64,000 bases of DNA from Bacteroidales bacterium (GTDB lineage: Bacteria; Bacteroidota; Bacteroidia; Bacteroidales; Muribaculaceae), in the NCBI GenBank assembly GCA_003150235.1, contig QAMW01000015.1:1-64000 (forward strand), read 5' to 3'. Positions within the stretch are counted from its first letter, which is position 1. Each line of letters starts with the position of its first letter. Shown piece by piece: positions 26,129 to 33,887 of this stretch. A model generated the notes under the pieces. The model ran no database searches and was not told the DNA's origin. It saw nothing but the letters and a program-made list of their open reading frames with translations. Made by a program: the position numbers and the translations under genes.

Positions 26129-26152
26129 AAACTTCGATACTCTACACTATAC

Positions 26153-26191
26153 GTGGGGTTGCGCCGGATTTCCGACACAACCCCACTTTTT
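26153..26191 (+). terminator. Terminator of the DUF2582 gene
   Basis: Stem gtggggttg / caaccccac (26153-26161 with 26178-26186), extended inward with mismatches, followed by ttttt. It may also serve the convergent deiminase operon, which ends at 26216. Confidence 0.9.
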
Positions 26192-26215
26192 ATCTGTATT
26201 GTTCGTGACAGATTC

Positions 26216-27511
26216 TTATTTTGTGGATGCTTGTTTATTCACAACCCATGTGGTGCAATTAAGTATGCCGCCGGTCAAAGCGATATCATTGTAATTAATG
26301 GTTTCAATTACTTTATCAGGGAAAACCTCTTTAAGTTTGGCATACGCTTCTGCATCTTTGTTTCCTGAAACGCCAAATACAGGCATGACGATGAGATTTC
26401 CAACCTCAAGATAATTAAGATAAATGCCTATGGCATGGTCGGAGTTTCCCTTGATTTTATGCTCAAACCATGGGAAATTTATATATTTGAGATTTGCCTT
26501 GTCAAGAGCTTTGATAATGTTAGTTTTCATATATACAAAGTCCTGCTCCAGATTATTTACAAGAACAGTATTGTCATCTACAAAGCGCATCATTCCGTCG
26601 GCATGTCCTGTAAAATCATAATCTGTTTTGTAAGCCGGTATTATGATTATCTCACATTCAAGGAGCCTGGCAAGTTCTGTCATGAGATTTTCTCGTGTAC
26701 AATCAGGATTTTCCGAGAAAATGCGGTCGGTTATAATGGCTTTATTTCCATGCATAACCACATTTCCTCCGTCAAGATTAATGTTAGAGAAAACAGGATT
26801 TATGTTGTTGACATTATCAACATGTTTAACATCAGAACGTGAATCAGAATACTTTGGGTCTTTCAAATATGACGGGTCATATCGGAATTGAATCAACTTG
26901 CCGCTTGGAGTCTGAACAGGCATATAATCCCTGCACCAGATATCTTTTGTCTCTTCAAGAAAAGCAAAAGGAATCTGGTGTTTATTTAAAATATCTGTAA
27001 GATGTTTACAGGTTTCCGGATGTCGCGTAGCCAAAAGCGCCGATAGATATACTTTCTGTGTATTCTCACCTACATTTGCGGAAGATTTTGGCAATTCCGG
27101 CTCTTGAAAAGCCTGTACATCATCATTATTGTCGGGGTTACTATTCAAGTGACGTGCAATCCACTCGTTACGGAACTTACTTTCATCATATCCCAGCAAC
27201 AATTTGCAGATGTCAGGCGTAGGCTCGATGTTATTCTCATTGCAGATATCATAAAATATGGCAAGCTTGGAGCGCCCATTTGAATGGAAATTCTTAATAA
27301 ATGATGATGATATTCTCTGATGGTATAACATCAATTTGCTGTTAATAAGAGAAAGAATTTTGTGCTGGCGTTTAATTGTAGTATTCTTATCAGCCAATTC
27401 GGTCATTAATTCTGCGAGAGGTTTCTTTTTTAACAGTTTATAGCCTGCAAGGATGGTTCCTCCTATACAAAGAATGCTGGCAATTATACTTAAAGATGAT
27501 TCAATACTCAT
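26216..27511 (-). CDS. Membrane-anchored agmatine/peptidylarginine deiminase-fold hydrolase
   Basis: 431 aa. One TM segment at about residues 5-24, a helical linker (30-115), then a PAD_porph/agmatine-deiminase-like domain from about 150. The guanidino-modifying active-site pattern is present: DIWCRD (Asp195), LDGGN (247-250), FTGHADG (His303, Asp305), and GGILNCTTWV with the presumed nucleophile Cys419. Agmatine deiminases usually have HC before the T; here it is NC. It may hydrolyse agmatine, peptidyl-arginine or another guanidine at the membrane; the substrate is unknown. It is the third gene after a lipoprotein and a small membrane protein, separated by 5 and 4 bases. AT-rich codon use sets it apart from neighbours. 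Confidence 0.8.
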   Translation of the reverse strand: MSIESSLSIIASILCIGGTILAGYKLLKKKPLAELMTELADKNTTIKRQHKILSLINSKLMLYHQRISSSFIKNFHSNGRSKLAIFYDICNENNIEPTPDICKLLLGYDESKFRNEWIARHLNSNPDNNDDVQAFQEPELPKSSANVGENTQKVYLSALLATRHPETCKHLTDILNKHQIPFAFLEETKDIWCRDYMPVQTPSGKLIQFRYDPSYLKDPKYSDSRSDVKHVDNVNNINPVFSNINLDGGNVVMHGNKAIITDRIFSENPDCTRENLMTELARLLECEIIIIPAYKTDYDFTGHADGMMRFVDDNTVLVNNLEQDFVYMKTNIIKALDKANLKYINFPWFEHKIKGNSDHAIGIYLNYLEVGNLIVMPVFGVSGNKDAEAYAKLKEVFPDKVIETINYNDIALTGGILNCTTWVVNKQASTK

Positions 27512-27516
27512 AAAAT

Positions 27517-27759
27517 TTAATTTTGTGTGGATGAACTATGCTCCTGGTTGGATATTGATGACGAAGTACGTGTCGATACTTTTGATGACAATTCACTCAA
27601 TATCTCAATTATGTCTTCTTGTAGCTTAATCTGTCTGTTGATTTTAAAATACCACAAAACATACGGTCGAAAAATCAGTGAAACTACTATTCCGAAAATG
27701 ATTCCTAAAAGTATATATAGGAGTATAACCCCTATATAGAACGATGCTATATTGTCCAT
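27517..27759 (-). CDS. Small membrane protein in the deiminase operon
   Basis: 80 aa, not recognised. One long hydrophobic segment (about residues 7-28, IGVILLYILLGIIFGIVV) is followed by a basic patch, a short helical part and a Ser/Thr-rich tail. I start it at the ATG 27759, four bases after the stop of the lipoprotein gene; a longer reading would overlap that gene by 122 bases. Tight spacing on both sides suggests that it works with the deiminase-fold protein, perhaps as a membrane partner (inference). Confidence 0.6.
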   Translation of the reverse strand: MDNIASFYIGVILLYILLGIIFGIVVSLIFRPYVLWYFKINRQIKLQEDIIEILSELSSKVSTRTSSSISNQEHSSSTQN

Positions 27760-27763
27760 AACT

Positions 27764-28150
27764 TTATAATTTAACCCAAGTTCCTTTAGCAAATCCAGAA
27801 CCAACGATACTATCCTCGCTGACAATTTCAAACAAGAGGTCTGATTTGTCTGTATGAACGCGTATAAATTCTTCATCACGCTCATAACTGGAAGGGTAAG
27901 GTCCCATAATTGATTTGATTACTACAGTTGTTTTTCCCTTAAATTCAAGAGCCGGATAAAAAGGATTGTCTTTGGATTCCCATGTTCCGTTAATATTGAT
28001 TTCGCTTAACGGTGTAACTAATGCTTCCTCCTCGATAATAGAATCGTTTGCGATTTGTGAATCTTCTTTAGATGTATGTGTACAGGAAGATATTAGCAGG
28101 ACGGATGAGGTCAGACATACACTCAAATGATGATGATTGATGGTTTTCAT
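27764..28150 (-). CDS. Small lipoprotein, first gene of the deiminase operon
   Basis: 128 aa, not recognised. Signal peptide with lipobox LLISSC (Cys23). The mature part contains NINGTWESKDNPFYPALEFKG and looks like a small lipocalin-type or META-like beta domain, as in many Bacteroidota lipoproteins that begin INGTWE. It is the first gene behind the structured RNA/leader at 28206-28460. Confidence 0.68.
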   Translation of the reverse strand: MKTINHHHLSVCLTSSVLLISSCTHTSKEDSQIANDSIIEEEALVTPLSEININGTWESKDNPFYPALEFKGKTTVVIKSIMGPYPSSYERDEEFIRVHTDKSDLLFEIVSEDSIVGSGFAKGTWVKL

Positions 28151-28205
28151 GTTCTTTCATTGCGAAGCTGCCCGTCCCATCCAGCATCGAGCAAGATTAT
28201 TGGTT

Positions 28206-28460
28206 TATAAAAAAGAAAAGCGCGGGACGATTCTACTGATTATCTGATTCGGGGCATCGCCAAACGCCGTTGAAGAAATAAACAGTCCGCTCCCACGCCT
28301 TATCGGATATCGATACCCCTTGCCGGGGAGCGGATATGCGACAAGCATGAGCGTCTTTTGACTGCCTATCCTTCTTCAGTAAAATTTGGCGATTTTCGAA
28401 TCAAGGATAAAGCAAAAACGCTTTTCAAATATGTATGGTGAGGACACGGTGTGTCTCACC
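28206..28460 (-). ncRNA. Candidate structured RNA or long leader (~250 nt)
   Basis: Transcribed leftwards from a TAnnTTTG promoter. It begins with a hairpin (28437-28446 with 28452-28460). A long irregular helix follows, made of successive paired blocks: 28397-28403 with 28245-28251 (7 bp), 28385-28393 with 28256-28264 (9 bp), 28372-28378 with 28271-28277 (7 bp), 28360-28364 with 28283-28287 (5 bp), 28326-28333 with 28287-28294 (8 bp, sharing one base with the previous block), and an apical 28311-28315 with 28301-28305. A U-rich run ends it at about 28206. It could be a 6S-like regulatory RNA, a structured leader of the lipoprotein-deiminase operon, or both. No protein-coding frame fits. Confidence 0.6.
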
Positions 28461-28465
28461 GGATG

Positions 28466-28495
28466 CAAATATACAAAAAAATTGTGGTTTAACAA
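28466..28495 (-). promoter_or_regulatory. Promoter of the structured RNA / deiminase operon
   Basis: On the minus strand TTG (28495-28493), 19 bases, then TATATTTG (28473-28466). Good match to the Bacteroidota promoter. The predicted start is near 28460, directly at the 5' hairpin of the structured RNA and about 310 bases before the lipoprotein ATG. Confidence 0.75.
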
Positions 28496-28570
28496 TTTAA
28501 CATTGCGACACGACAGACAGAACGACAGAATTTAGACTGCGATTGCCATTTTTTAGCTTATAATTATGGT

Positions 28571-28762
28571 AAGTAACTCTTAAAAATTAGTTTATAAGTT
28601 CTTATTTCAATAACCCTACGGGCTGATATATCCTTATTCGTTTTTCCGGTGATTTACCGGCTGTCAATCAGTCATGTAGCCCGCTACATTTCTTCTTTCC
28701 ACCCGTAAAATCCCTCGCAAATACTTCATAATTATATATCAGCTAATTTTTGCGAGTTACTT
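28571..28762. repeat. ~190-bp inverted-repeat element
   Basis: Terminal 20-base arms (28571-28590 and 28743-28762) match at 18 of 20 positions as inverted repeats (aagtaactc..aaaaattag). A second nested pair gctgatatat / atatatcagc lies at 28622-28631 and 28734-28743. Two small hairpins sit inside: ccggt/accgg at 28646-28660 and atgtag/ctacat at 28674-28689. There is no coding content and no clear flanking duplication. Likely a non-autonomous repeat family (inference). Confidence 0.65.
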
Positions 28763-28818
28763 ATAAACAGTCTGAACATATAAGGGAATTGGCTACTATA
28801 TGATTCCGGTGTTTAGGT

Positions 28819-30216
28819 TTAGGGACGGGGGATCCAGCGGTTGCGGAGGAGGCGGATGAGGAAGATGGTGCCGCGGAATATCAGCTCGGCGCACATGGCT
28901 ATCCACACGCCTTTAAGCCCCATGGTGCGCGACAGTATCCAGGCGAGCGGCAGACGCACAATCCAGATGCTGCCGAAATTCATCACCGCCGGCAATGTCG
29001 TGCTGCCGACACCTACAAATACGCCGTAAGCCACAATCGAGGCGGCAAACATCGGCTCAGCCCACGCCTCGATGCGCAATATCTCTGCACCGAGGCGGCT
29101 GATGTCGGCGACCGGGGTCATCATCTCCATAATCCATGGCGCGACAATCCACATGGCGACTCCCATCACGGTCATGACAATCATGCCGAGCCCCACCGTG
29201 ATGTAGGCGAAACGCTTCACAAGGTCACGGCGCGATGCACCGTAGCTCTGACCGACAAGTGTTGTTGCCGCATCGCCGATACCGTAGCCCGGCATGTAAC
29301 AGAGACTCTCGGCGGTCACGGCAAAGGCGTTGGCGGCAATCGCGATGACTCCGAGTGGCGCGACAATCATCGTGACGGCAATCTGTGCGCCACATATCAC
29401 GGCATGTTCGATTGTCATCGGTGCCGATATGGTAGCTGCCTTCCGTAATACCTGGCGGCGCGGGCGATAGCTGCCGTGGAGTCCGCGCAGGCGCAGTTCA
29501 GGCTGGCGGCAGTAGACCCAGTAGAGCATCAGAAGTGCGGTAACAGCCTCGGCAAGCACTGTACCGAGGGCGGCTCCAAGCACACCGAGACCGGCGCCGG
29601 GCATCGTGACGGTGAGACCAAATATATCTATGTCGCGTGTAGGGAATATGAGAAGAAAATTAAACAGGCAGTCCATGACACACATCATGACATTCAGCAG
29701 ACTCGGCACCTTGATATTGCCGACACACCGCAGCATGCCTCCTGCGAGATAGTTCATTGTGAGCAACGGTAGGGCGGCGATAAATACTATGAAATACAGC
29801 GATGCCTGAGGACTGATGATATCGGTTCCTCCAAGCCAGTAGGGGAGAGGGCGGCTTATCGCAGCTCCGACAGCCATCACCGCCACGCTAAAGAGAAGGC
29901 AAGCCACTATTGCCTGGCGCAACACGTCACGTGCCCCGGCAAAATCTTTTGCCCCGACTTTATGTGCCACCTGCACGGAGAAGCCTGTGGTGACCGCAGA
30001 GCAGATGCCCCAGAAGAGCCACAGCGAGGTAGACACAAGTCCGATAGCCGCCGACGGGTCGGCACCGAGGTGACCTACCATCGACGCGTCGATATATTGC
30101 ATGAGTATGCTCGATAGCTGCGCGAGCATAGCCGGGAGCGACAGCATCACCGTCAGCCTTATCTGCTGACGGAATGTCATCGCTTTTCCCTCGCGTATCA
30201 TTGCAATATCAGCCAT
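28819..30216 (-). CDS. MATE-family efflux transporter
   Basis: 465 aa with about twelve TM segments in two similar halves; LSLPAMLAQLSSILMQYIDA and SMVGHLG at the N-terminus are typical of the NorM/DinF-like group. It exports cationic drugs or metabolites by Na+ or H+ antiport. Third gene of a unit with DUF3737 and the MalY-like lyase; the gap to the lyase gene is 15 bases. An alternative start at MTFRQQI (12 codons in) is possible. Confidence 0.92.
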   Translation of the reverse strand: MADIAMIREGKAMTFRQQIRLTVMLSLPAMLAQLSSILMQYIDASMVGHLGADPSAAIGLVSTSLWLFWGICSAVTTGFSVQVAHKVGAKDFAGARDVLRQAIVACLLFSVAVMAVGAAISRPLPYWLGGTDIISPQASLYFIVFIAALPLLTMNYLAGGMLRCVGNIKVPSLLNVMMCVMDCLFNFLLIFPTRDIDIFGLTVTMPGAGLGVLGAALGTVLAEAVTALLMLYWVYCRQPELRLRGLHGSYRPRRQVLRKAATISAPMTIEHAVICGAQIAVTMIVAPLGVIAIAANAFAVTAESLCYMPGYGIGDAATTLVGQSYGASRRDLVKRFAYITVGLGMIVMTVMGVAMWIVAPWIMEMMTPVADISRLGAEILRIEAWAEPMFAASIVAYGVFVGVGSTTLPAVMNFGSIWIVRLPLAWILSRTMGLKGVWIAMCAELIFRGTIFLIRLLRNRWIPRP

Positions 30217-30231
30217 CGTTGTCTCCCGGTG

Positions 30232-31401
30232 TTACTTCTTTATATTGTCAACTGCTCGGCACAGGCGGCGCAACCCTTCAAGAAGACGGCTGCGCGGACA
30301 TGCCATATTGATACGGATATATCCTTTGGTGCCATACATCGCCCCGGCATTGACCCACACTTTCTCAGTTTCCAGTGCGTATTCCTCCAGACGCGTGGAG
30401 TCTATGCCGAGCGGCTGGATGTCAACCCAGGCAAGATAGGTCGCTTCAAGACGGCATACTTTCAGCTGCGGCAATTCGGCGGCGAAGAAATCAAGGAGCG
30501 CGCGGTAGTTTTCCGCTATATAGCCACGCAGCGCATCAAGCCACGGCTCACCGGTGGTATAGGCTGAAATAAGCGCGACAACCCCGAAGGGATTCACATC
30601 ACACACCTCGTTGTCGTTGATGGCACGGTCGATGACGGCTCTGACCGGCTCCGACGGCGCCACGATATTGGCAATCTGAAGTCCGGCGATGTTGAATGCC
30701 TTGCTCGGAGAGCAACACACCACCGCATCAGGGTCGATGGTGGCGTAAGGCACATACTCCCTTCCGGGCAAAGTGAGTTCGCAGTGTATCTCGTCGCTGA
30801 CCACGGTCACTCCGTGACGGTGACATATTGTGGCGATACGTTCAAGTTCCTCACGGGTCCAGATACGTCCGGTAGGATTGTGGGGATTGCAGAGTATGAG
30901 CAGCTTGTTTGCCGGGTCGGCACACACTGTTTCAAGCGACTCGAAATCGAAGACATAGGTAAACGAGTCACCGCAGTCGATGCGTCTTAGCGGATTCTCG
31001 ACAATCGTACAGCTGTTGTTGCGGATGGAGGAGAAAAAGCAGTTGTAGGCGGGGGTATTCACAATCACTCCGTCACCTGGGCGTGTAAGTGCCTTGATTA
31101 TGGCGGAAACGGCTGGTACGACTCCTGAGGTATATATTACCATCTCCGGGTCGATGGACCAGCCATGGCGGCGCATATTCCAGCCGGTCAGTGCCTCGTA
31201 ATATTCGTCAGGGACCTTGACATAACCGAACACACCGTGGTCAACTCGCTTTCTCAGTGCCTCGATTATTGCCGGTGCTGTTCGGAAATCCATGTCGGCG
31301 ACCCAGAGAGGTATCACCTCCCGGTCGCCGCTGGAGTCCCATTTGTAAGAGCCGGTAGCGTGACGGTCAACCGGTGTGTCAAAATCAAATTCCGCGGTCA
31401 T
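30232..31401 (-). CDS. MalY/PatB-type PLP C-S lyase (aminotransferase class I/II fold)
   Basis: 389 aa. PLP fold type I; the Schiff-base lysine is in SPSKAFNIAGLQ, with YTSGVVPAVSAII, NPHNPTGRIW and SDEIHCEL motifs, all matching the MalY/PatB family. These enzymes cleave cystathionine or cysteine conjugates to thiol or H2S, pyruvate and ammonia. The start overlaps the stop of the DUF3737 gene by 4 bases (ATGA). Confidence 0.92.
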   Translation of the reverse strand: MTAEFDFDTPVDRHATGSYKWDSSGDREVIPLWVADMDFRTAPAIIEALRKRVDHGVFGYVKVPDEYYEALTGWNMRRHGWSIDPEMVIYTSGVVPAVSAIIKALTRPGDGVIVNTPAYNCFFSSIRNNSCTIVENPLRRIDCGDSFTYVFDFESLETVCADPANKLLILCNPHNPTGRIWTREELERIATICHRHGVTVVSDEIHCELTLPGREYVPYATIDPDAVVCCSPSKAFNIAGLQIANIVAPSEPVRAVIDRAINDNEVCDVNPFGVVALISAYTTGEPWLDALRGYIAENYRALLDFFAAELPQLKVCRLEATYLAWVDIQPLGIDSTRLEEYALETEKVWVNAGAMYGTKGYIRINMACPRSRLLEGLRRLCRAVDNIKK

Positions 31402-32243
31402 TGACGTGTGATTATTTCGACGGGATCTTTTGCAAGACTGTTGGCATCGATTATCACTTCACCTACCGATTCAGCCTCTATCCTGCCTGCAATAGGATTC
31501 TTTATGCTCGTCACGGGTGACAGGATGGTAGCTTTTACCTCGCTGTCTTCAAACGCGAGGTCGCAGTCGGGTGCAAACTCGCAATCTTCGAGCACGAGGT
31601 CGCGGGCATAGCAGAGGGGCTGTGTCCCGCTTATCTTGCAGCGCACGAGGTGCAGGCGGCGTGAGTGCCATCCAAGATACTCGCCGTTCAGTACTGAGTC
31701 ATAAACGGTGACATTTTCCGTACCCCAAAAGGCATCTTTCGAGTCGATGTGAGCGTTGTGTATCTCTACATCGCTGCAATACTGGAAGGAATAGTTGCCC
31801 TCCTGACGGTAGCGGTTGATGCGTATGTGATGGCTGTGTATGAAAAGGTAGTCGGCGTTTTTGACCTCTACATCTTCGATGTCAACATTGCTGCAATGCC
31901 ACAAAGTCTCTTCGGCATCGGGAATGGTGACACGACGTAGCACAATGCCGTCAAGCTCGCGGAACATCTTGGGCGCCTCTACACGCGTATCGGTCATCAC
32001 GACATTACGCGAATACCATAGGGCGGCACGGGCGCCGGGTGTAAACGTACATTCCCTTACACGGGAACCGTCAGTATGCCAGAAAGGATACTTTCCTTCA
32101 AAACGGCAATGTACCGCGTCAATGTTCGCACAACATTTCAATGCCGATTCCCCTGCGTGAAACACGACATCATAAAGCCGCAGGTTACGGCTGGCGAAGA
32201 GCGGTCGCTCTCCGCCAAATTCCTGATTGGTTATTTCGGTCAT
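31398..32243 (-). CDS. DUF3737 right-handed beta-helix protein
   Basis: 281 aa, cytoplasmic (no signal peptide). The protein is a run of short repeats with C/W/H-rich rungs (CANIDAVHCRFEGKYPFWHT; LWHCSNVDIEDVEV; FQYCSDVEIHNAHI), as in the DUF3737 family with a predicted pentapeptide-like or beta-helix fold. The molecular function is unknown. It is the first gene of an operon with a C-S lyase and a MATE exporter, a pairing that suggests a link to thiol or drug handling (inference). Confidence 0.85.
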   Translation of the reverse strand: MTEITNQEFGGERPLFASRNLRLYDVVFHAGESALKCCANIDAVHCRFEGKYPFWHTDGSRVRECTFTPGARAALWYSRNVVMTDTRVEAPKMFRELDGIVLRRVTIPDAEETLWHCSNVDIEDVEVKNADYLFIHSHHIRINRYRQEGNYSFQYCSDVEIHNAHIDSKDAFWGTENVTVYDSVLNGEYLGWHSRRLHLVRCKISGTQPLCYARDLVLEDCEFAPDCDLAFEDSEVKATILSPVTSIKNPIAGRIEAESVGEVIIDANSLAKDPVEIITRQ

Positions 32244-32263
32244 AGTGAATCAATATATTTGAT

Positions 32264-32336
32264 GTTTATGGTTTATGGTTTATGGTTTAGTGCGGAATCG
32301 TCTAAACCCTAAACCCTAAACTCTAAACTTTAAACC
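32264..32336. repeat. Inverted blocks of 7-bp tandem repeats
   Basis: Block one is GTTTATG three times plus GGTTTAG (32264-32290). Block two is five units of CTAAACC/CTAAACT/TTAAACC (32302-32336). Block two is the complement of block one, so the two can fold into a ~27-bp imperfect hairpin with an 11-nt loop. It lies between DUF3737 and DUF362 genes, directly before a second hairpin. Confidence 0.8.
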
Positions 32337-32370
32337 TTCAACTTTCGCAAGCGAAAGTTGAATCATTTTT
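32337..32370. terminator. 12-bp perfect hairpin after the DUF362 gene
   Basis: ttcaactttcgc / gcgaaagttgaa (32337-32348 with 32351-32362), nearly loopless, then a T run on the plus strand. For the minus-strand DUF362 gene, which ends at 32420, the downstream tail is only T-rich (aggtttaaagttta), so termination efficiency is uncertain. Confidence 0.55.
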
Positions 32371-32419
32371 TGCAGTTATCCTCGCCTCGGGGATATTTAT
32401 AATGTATAATCCCAGGTGA

Positions 32420-33415
32420 TTATTCTATGGTCACAAGCGTGTATTTCTGAGAACCGAGCCCGAGTTTCTCGGCGGCTTCGAGGGTATGTGTGCCGTGACG
32501 TGAGTTTATGCGCTCAAGAAGGTCTTCCTTGCCTGCCTCGTCAGTGTGCATCACCATGTCAACCGATGCCCTGTCGAGAGCCACGGGGTCAAGTGACGCG
32601 AGTATGCCGAGGTCGCCCATTACAGGGGGAGCCGCATTGGCGTCACAGTCGCAATCGACCGAGAGATTATTGGCGACGTTTATAAAAAGCATACGGTCAT
32701 CCATGTGGTCAAACACCCCTTTGCAGGCATCAGCCATTGATTCGAGGAATACATCCTGCTCTGCAATGTTGTCCCATATTACCGATGCGTCATGCACCTT
32801 GCCTCCTGAATGAATCCATGCCTTTCCGTCAGATGAGGCTATGCCTATTGCCACATTTTTAAGTGCGCCGCCAAATCCGCCCATAGCGTGTCCCTTGAAA
32901 TGAGACAATACCACGAGGAAGTCGTAGTCGAGGAAATGCTTGCCGACATAATTCTTGTCGAGATGCAATCCTCCGTTTACCGGAATGATAGTGTCGCCTT
33001 CTGCATCCATGATGTCAACTTTGGCAATTTTGTTGTAGCCGTGTTCTTCCACAGTGCGCAGATGCTTTTCGGTGGTGTTACGCGATCCTTCGTATGCAGT
33101 GTTGCATTCCACGAGAGTACCATTGACTTTCTGCACAAAATCCTTTATCAAGTCAGGATCAAGCTGGTGGCTCTTGTCGGACTCTCCTGTGGAAATCTTG
33201 ACCGCCACATTGTTTCCCTCGGCTTTTCTGCCAAGAGCCTCATAGATTTTCACAATGTTTTCAGGGGTGATGTCCTTGATGTAATATACGACAGGGAGAG
33301 AATCGGCTTCTGATGTCGTGGTGTCGGCGGATGCCTTTACGCTGTTGGCGCAGCTGCTCATGCTGAGAAGAGTGCCACAGGCTGCGCAGAGGAGAAATGA
33401 TTTTTTAAGTATCAT
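32420..33415 (-). CDS. DUF362-domain lipoprotein
   Basis: 331 aa. Signal peptide and lipobox LSMSSC, starting at MILKKSFLLCAAC (ATG 33415; an earlier in-frame ATG nine codons upstream would spoil the signal). The DUF362 domain includes KVDIMDAEGD, FKGHAMGGFGGALKNVAIG and a Cys motif DCDCDANAAPPVMGDLGILAS, which resembles the Fe-S-linked end of DUF362 proteins. It ends with a LEAAEKLGLGSQKYTL tail. The function is unknown. A -7 box (TAACTTTG, 33464-33457) lies ~40 bases upstream. Confidence 0.85.
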   Translation of the reverse strand: MILKKSFLLCAACGTLLSMSSCANSVKASADTTTSEADSLPVVYYIKDITPENIVKIYEALGRKAEGNNVAVKISTGESDKSHQLDPDLIKDFVQKVNGTLVECNTAYEGSRNTTEKHLRTVEEHGYNKIAKVDIMDAEGDTIIPVNGGLHLDKNYVGKHFLDYDFLVVLSHFKGHAMGGFGGALKNVAIGIASSDGKAWIHSGGKVHDASVIWDNIAEQDVFLESMADACKGVFDHMDDRMLFINVANNLSVDCDCDANAAPPVMGDLGILASLDPVALDRASVDMVMHTDEAGKEDLLERINSRHGTHTLEAAEKLGLGSQKYTLVTIE

Positions 33416-33456
33416 ATTGAAATGTTTTAATTGGTTAAACACAATAATTCACTTTA

Positions 33457-33464
33457 CAAAGTTA
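33457..33464 (-). promoter_or_regulatory. -7 element of the DUF362 gene (TAACTTTG)
   Basis: Exact TAnnTTTG on the minus strand, 42 bases before the ATG at 33415. No good -33 element at the expected distance. It lies between the divergent-looking ends of the DUF362 and hpf genes and supports the shorter start of DUF362. Confidence 0.55.
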
Positions 33465-33584
33465 CAGCAAAAAACAGATTAAAAATTACCATTAGACCAT
33501 TAAAAACTACCATAATTACAGAAACGAAGGAGCATCACACACATGATGCCCCTTCTTATCATTATCGATTGCGTATCGGGCGAG

Positions 33585-33887
33585 CTATCTGCCGGATTCC
33601 TTGCCTTTCTGGCGTTCAAGCTGTTTGCCGAGAGCCTCAAGCGAGAGGTCGACTGCTTCTTCAAATGTATCGGCTATTTTGGATGCAAATATATCTTCAC
33701 GCGGCGGAACGGATATAAGTATTCCGGCTTCCTTGTTCATTGATGTTTCCGGCTTTACTACGTTGAGAGTGACTTCAACGGTGGTTATGTTTTCGTAATG
33801 ACGGGCAAGACGGTTGACTTTCTTGATGATAAAGTCTTTCAGGCTTTCGGTGGCGTCAAAGTGGATTGACTTGATGTTAACTTCCAT
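33585..33887 (-). CDS. hpf: Ribosome hibernation-promoting factor, short form
   Basis: 100 aa HPF/RaiA-type protein: MEVNIKSIHFDATESLKDFI, then a beta-alpha fold and a basic C-terminus. It binds the 30S decoding region and inactivates ribosomes in stationary phase. It is the short form with no dimerisation extension. The start overlaps the xer gene by 11 bases, so both are co-translated with rpsU upstream. Confidence 0.93.
   Translation of the reverse strand: MEVNIKSIHFDATESLKDFIIKKVNRLARHYENITTVEVTLNVVKPETSMNKEAGILISVPPREDIFASKIADTFEEAVDLSLEALGKQLERQKGKESGR

Noticed and set aside
32264..32336. CCCTAAA-like repeats resembling plant telomere DNA
   Set aside because: Only a few imperfect units inside an otherwise ordinary bacterial intergenic region with bacterial genes on both sides; not telomeric and no sign of a contig end.
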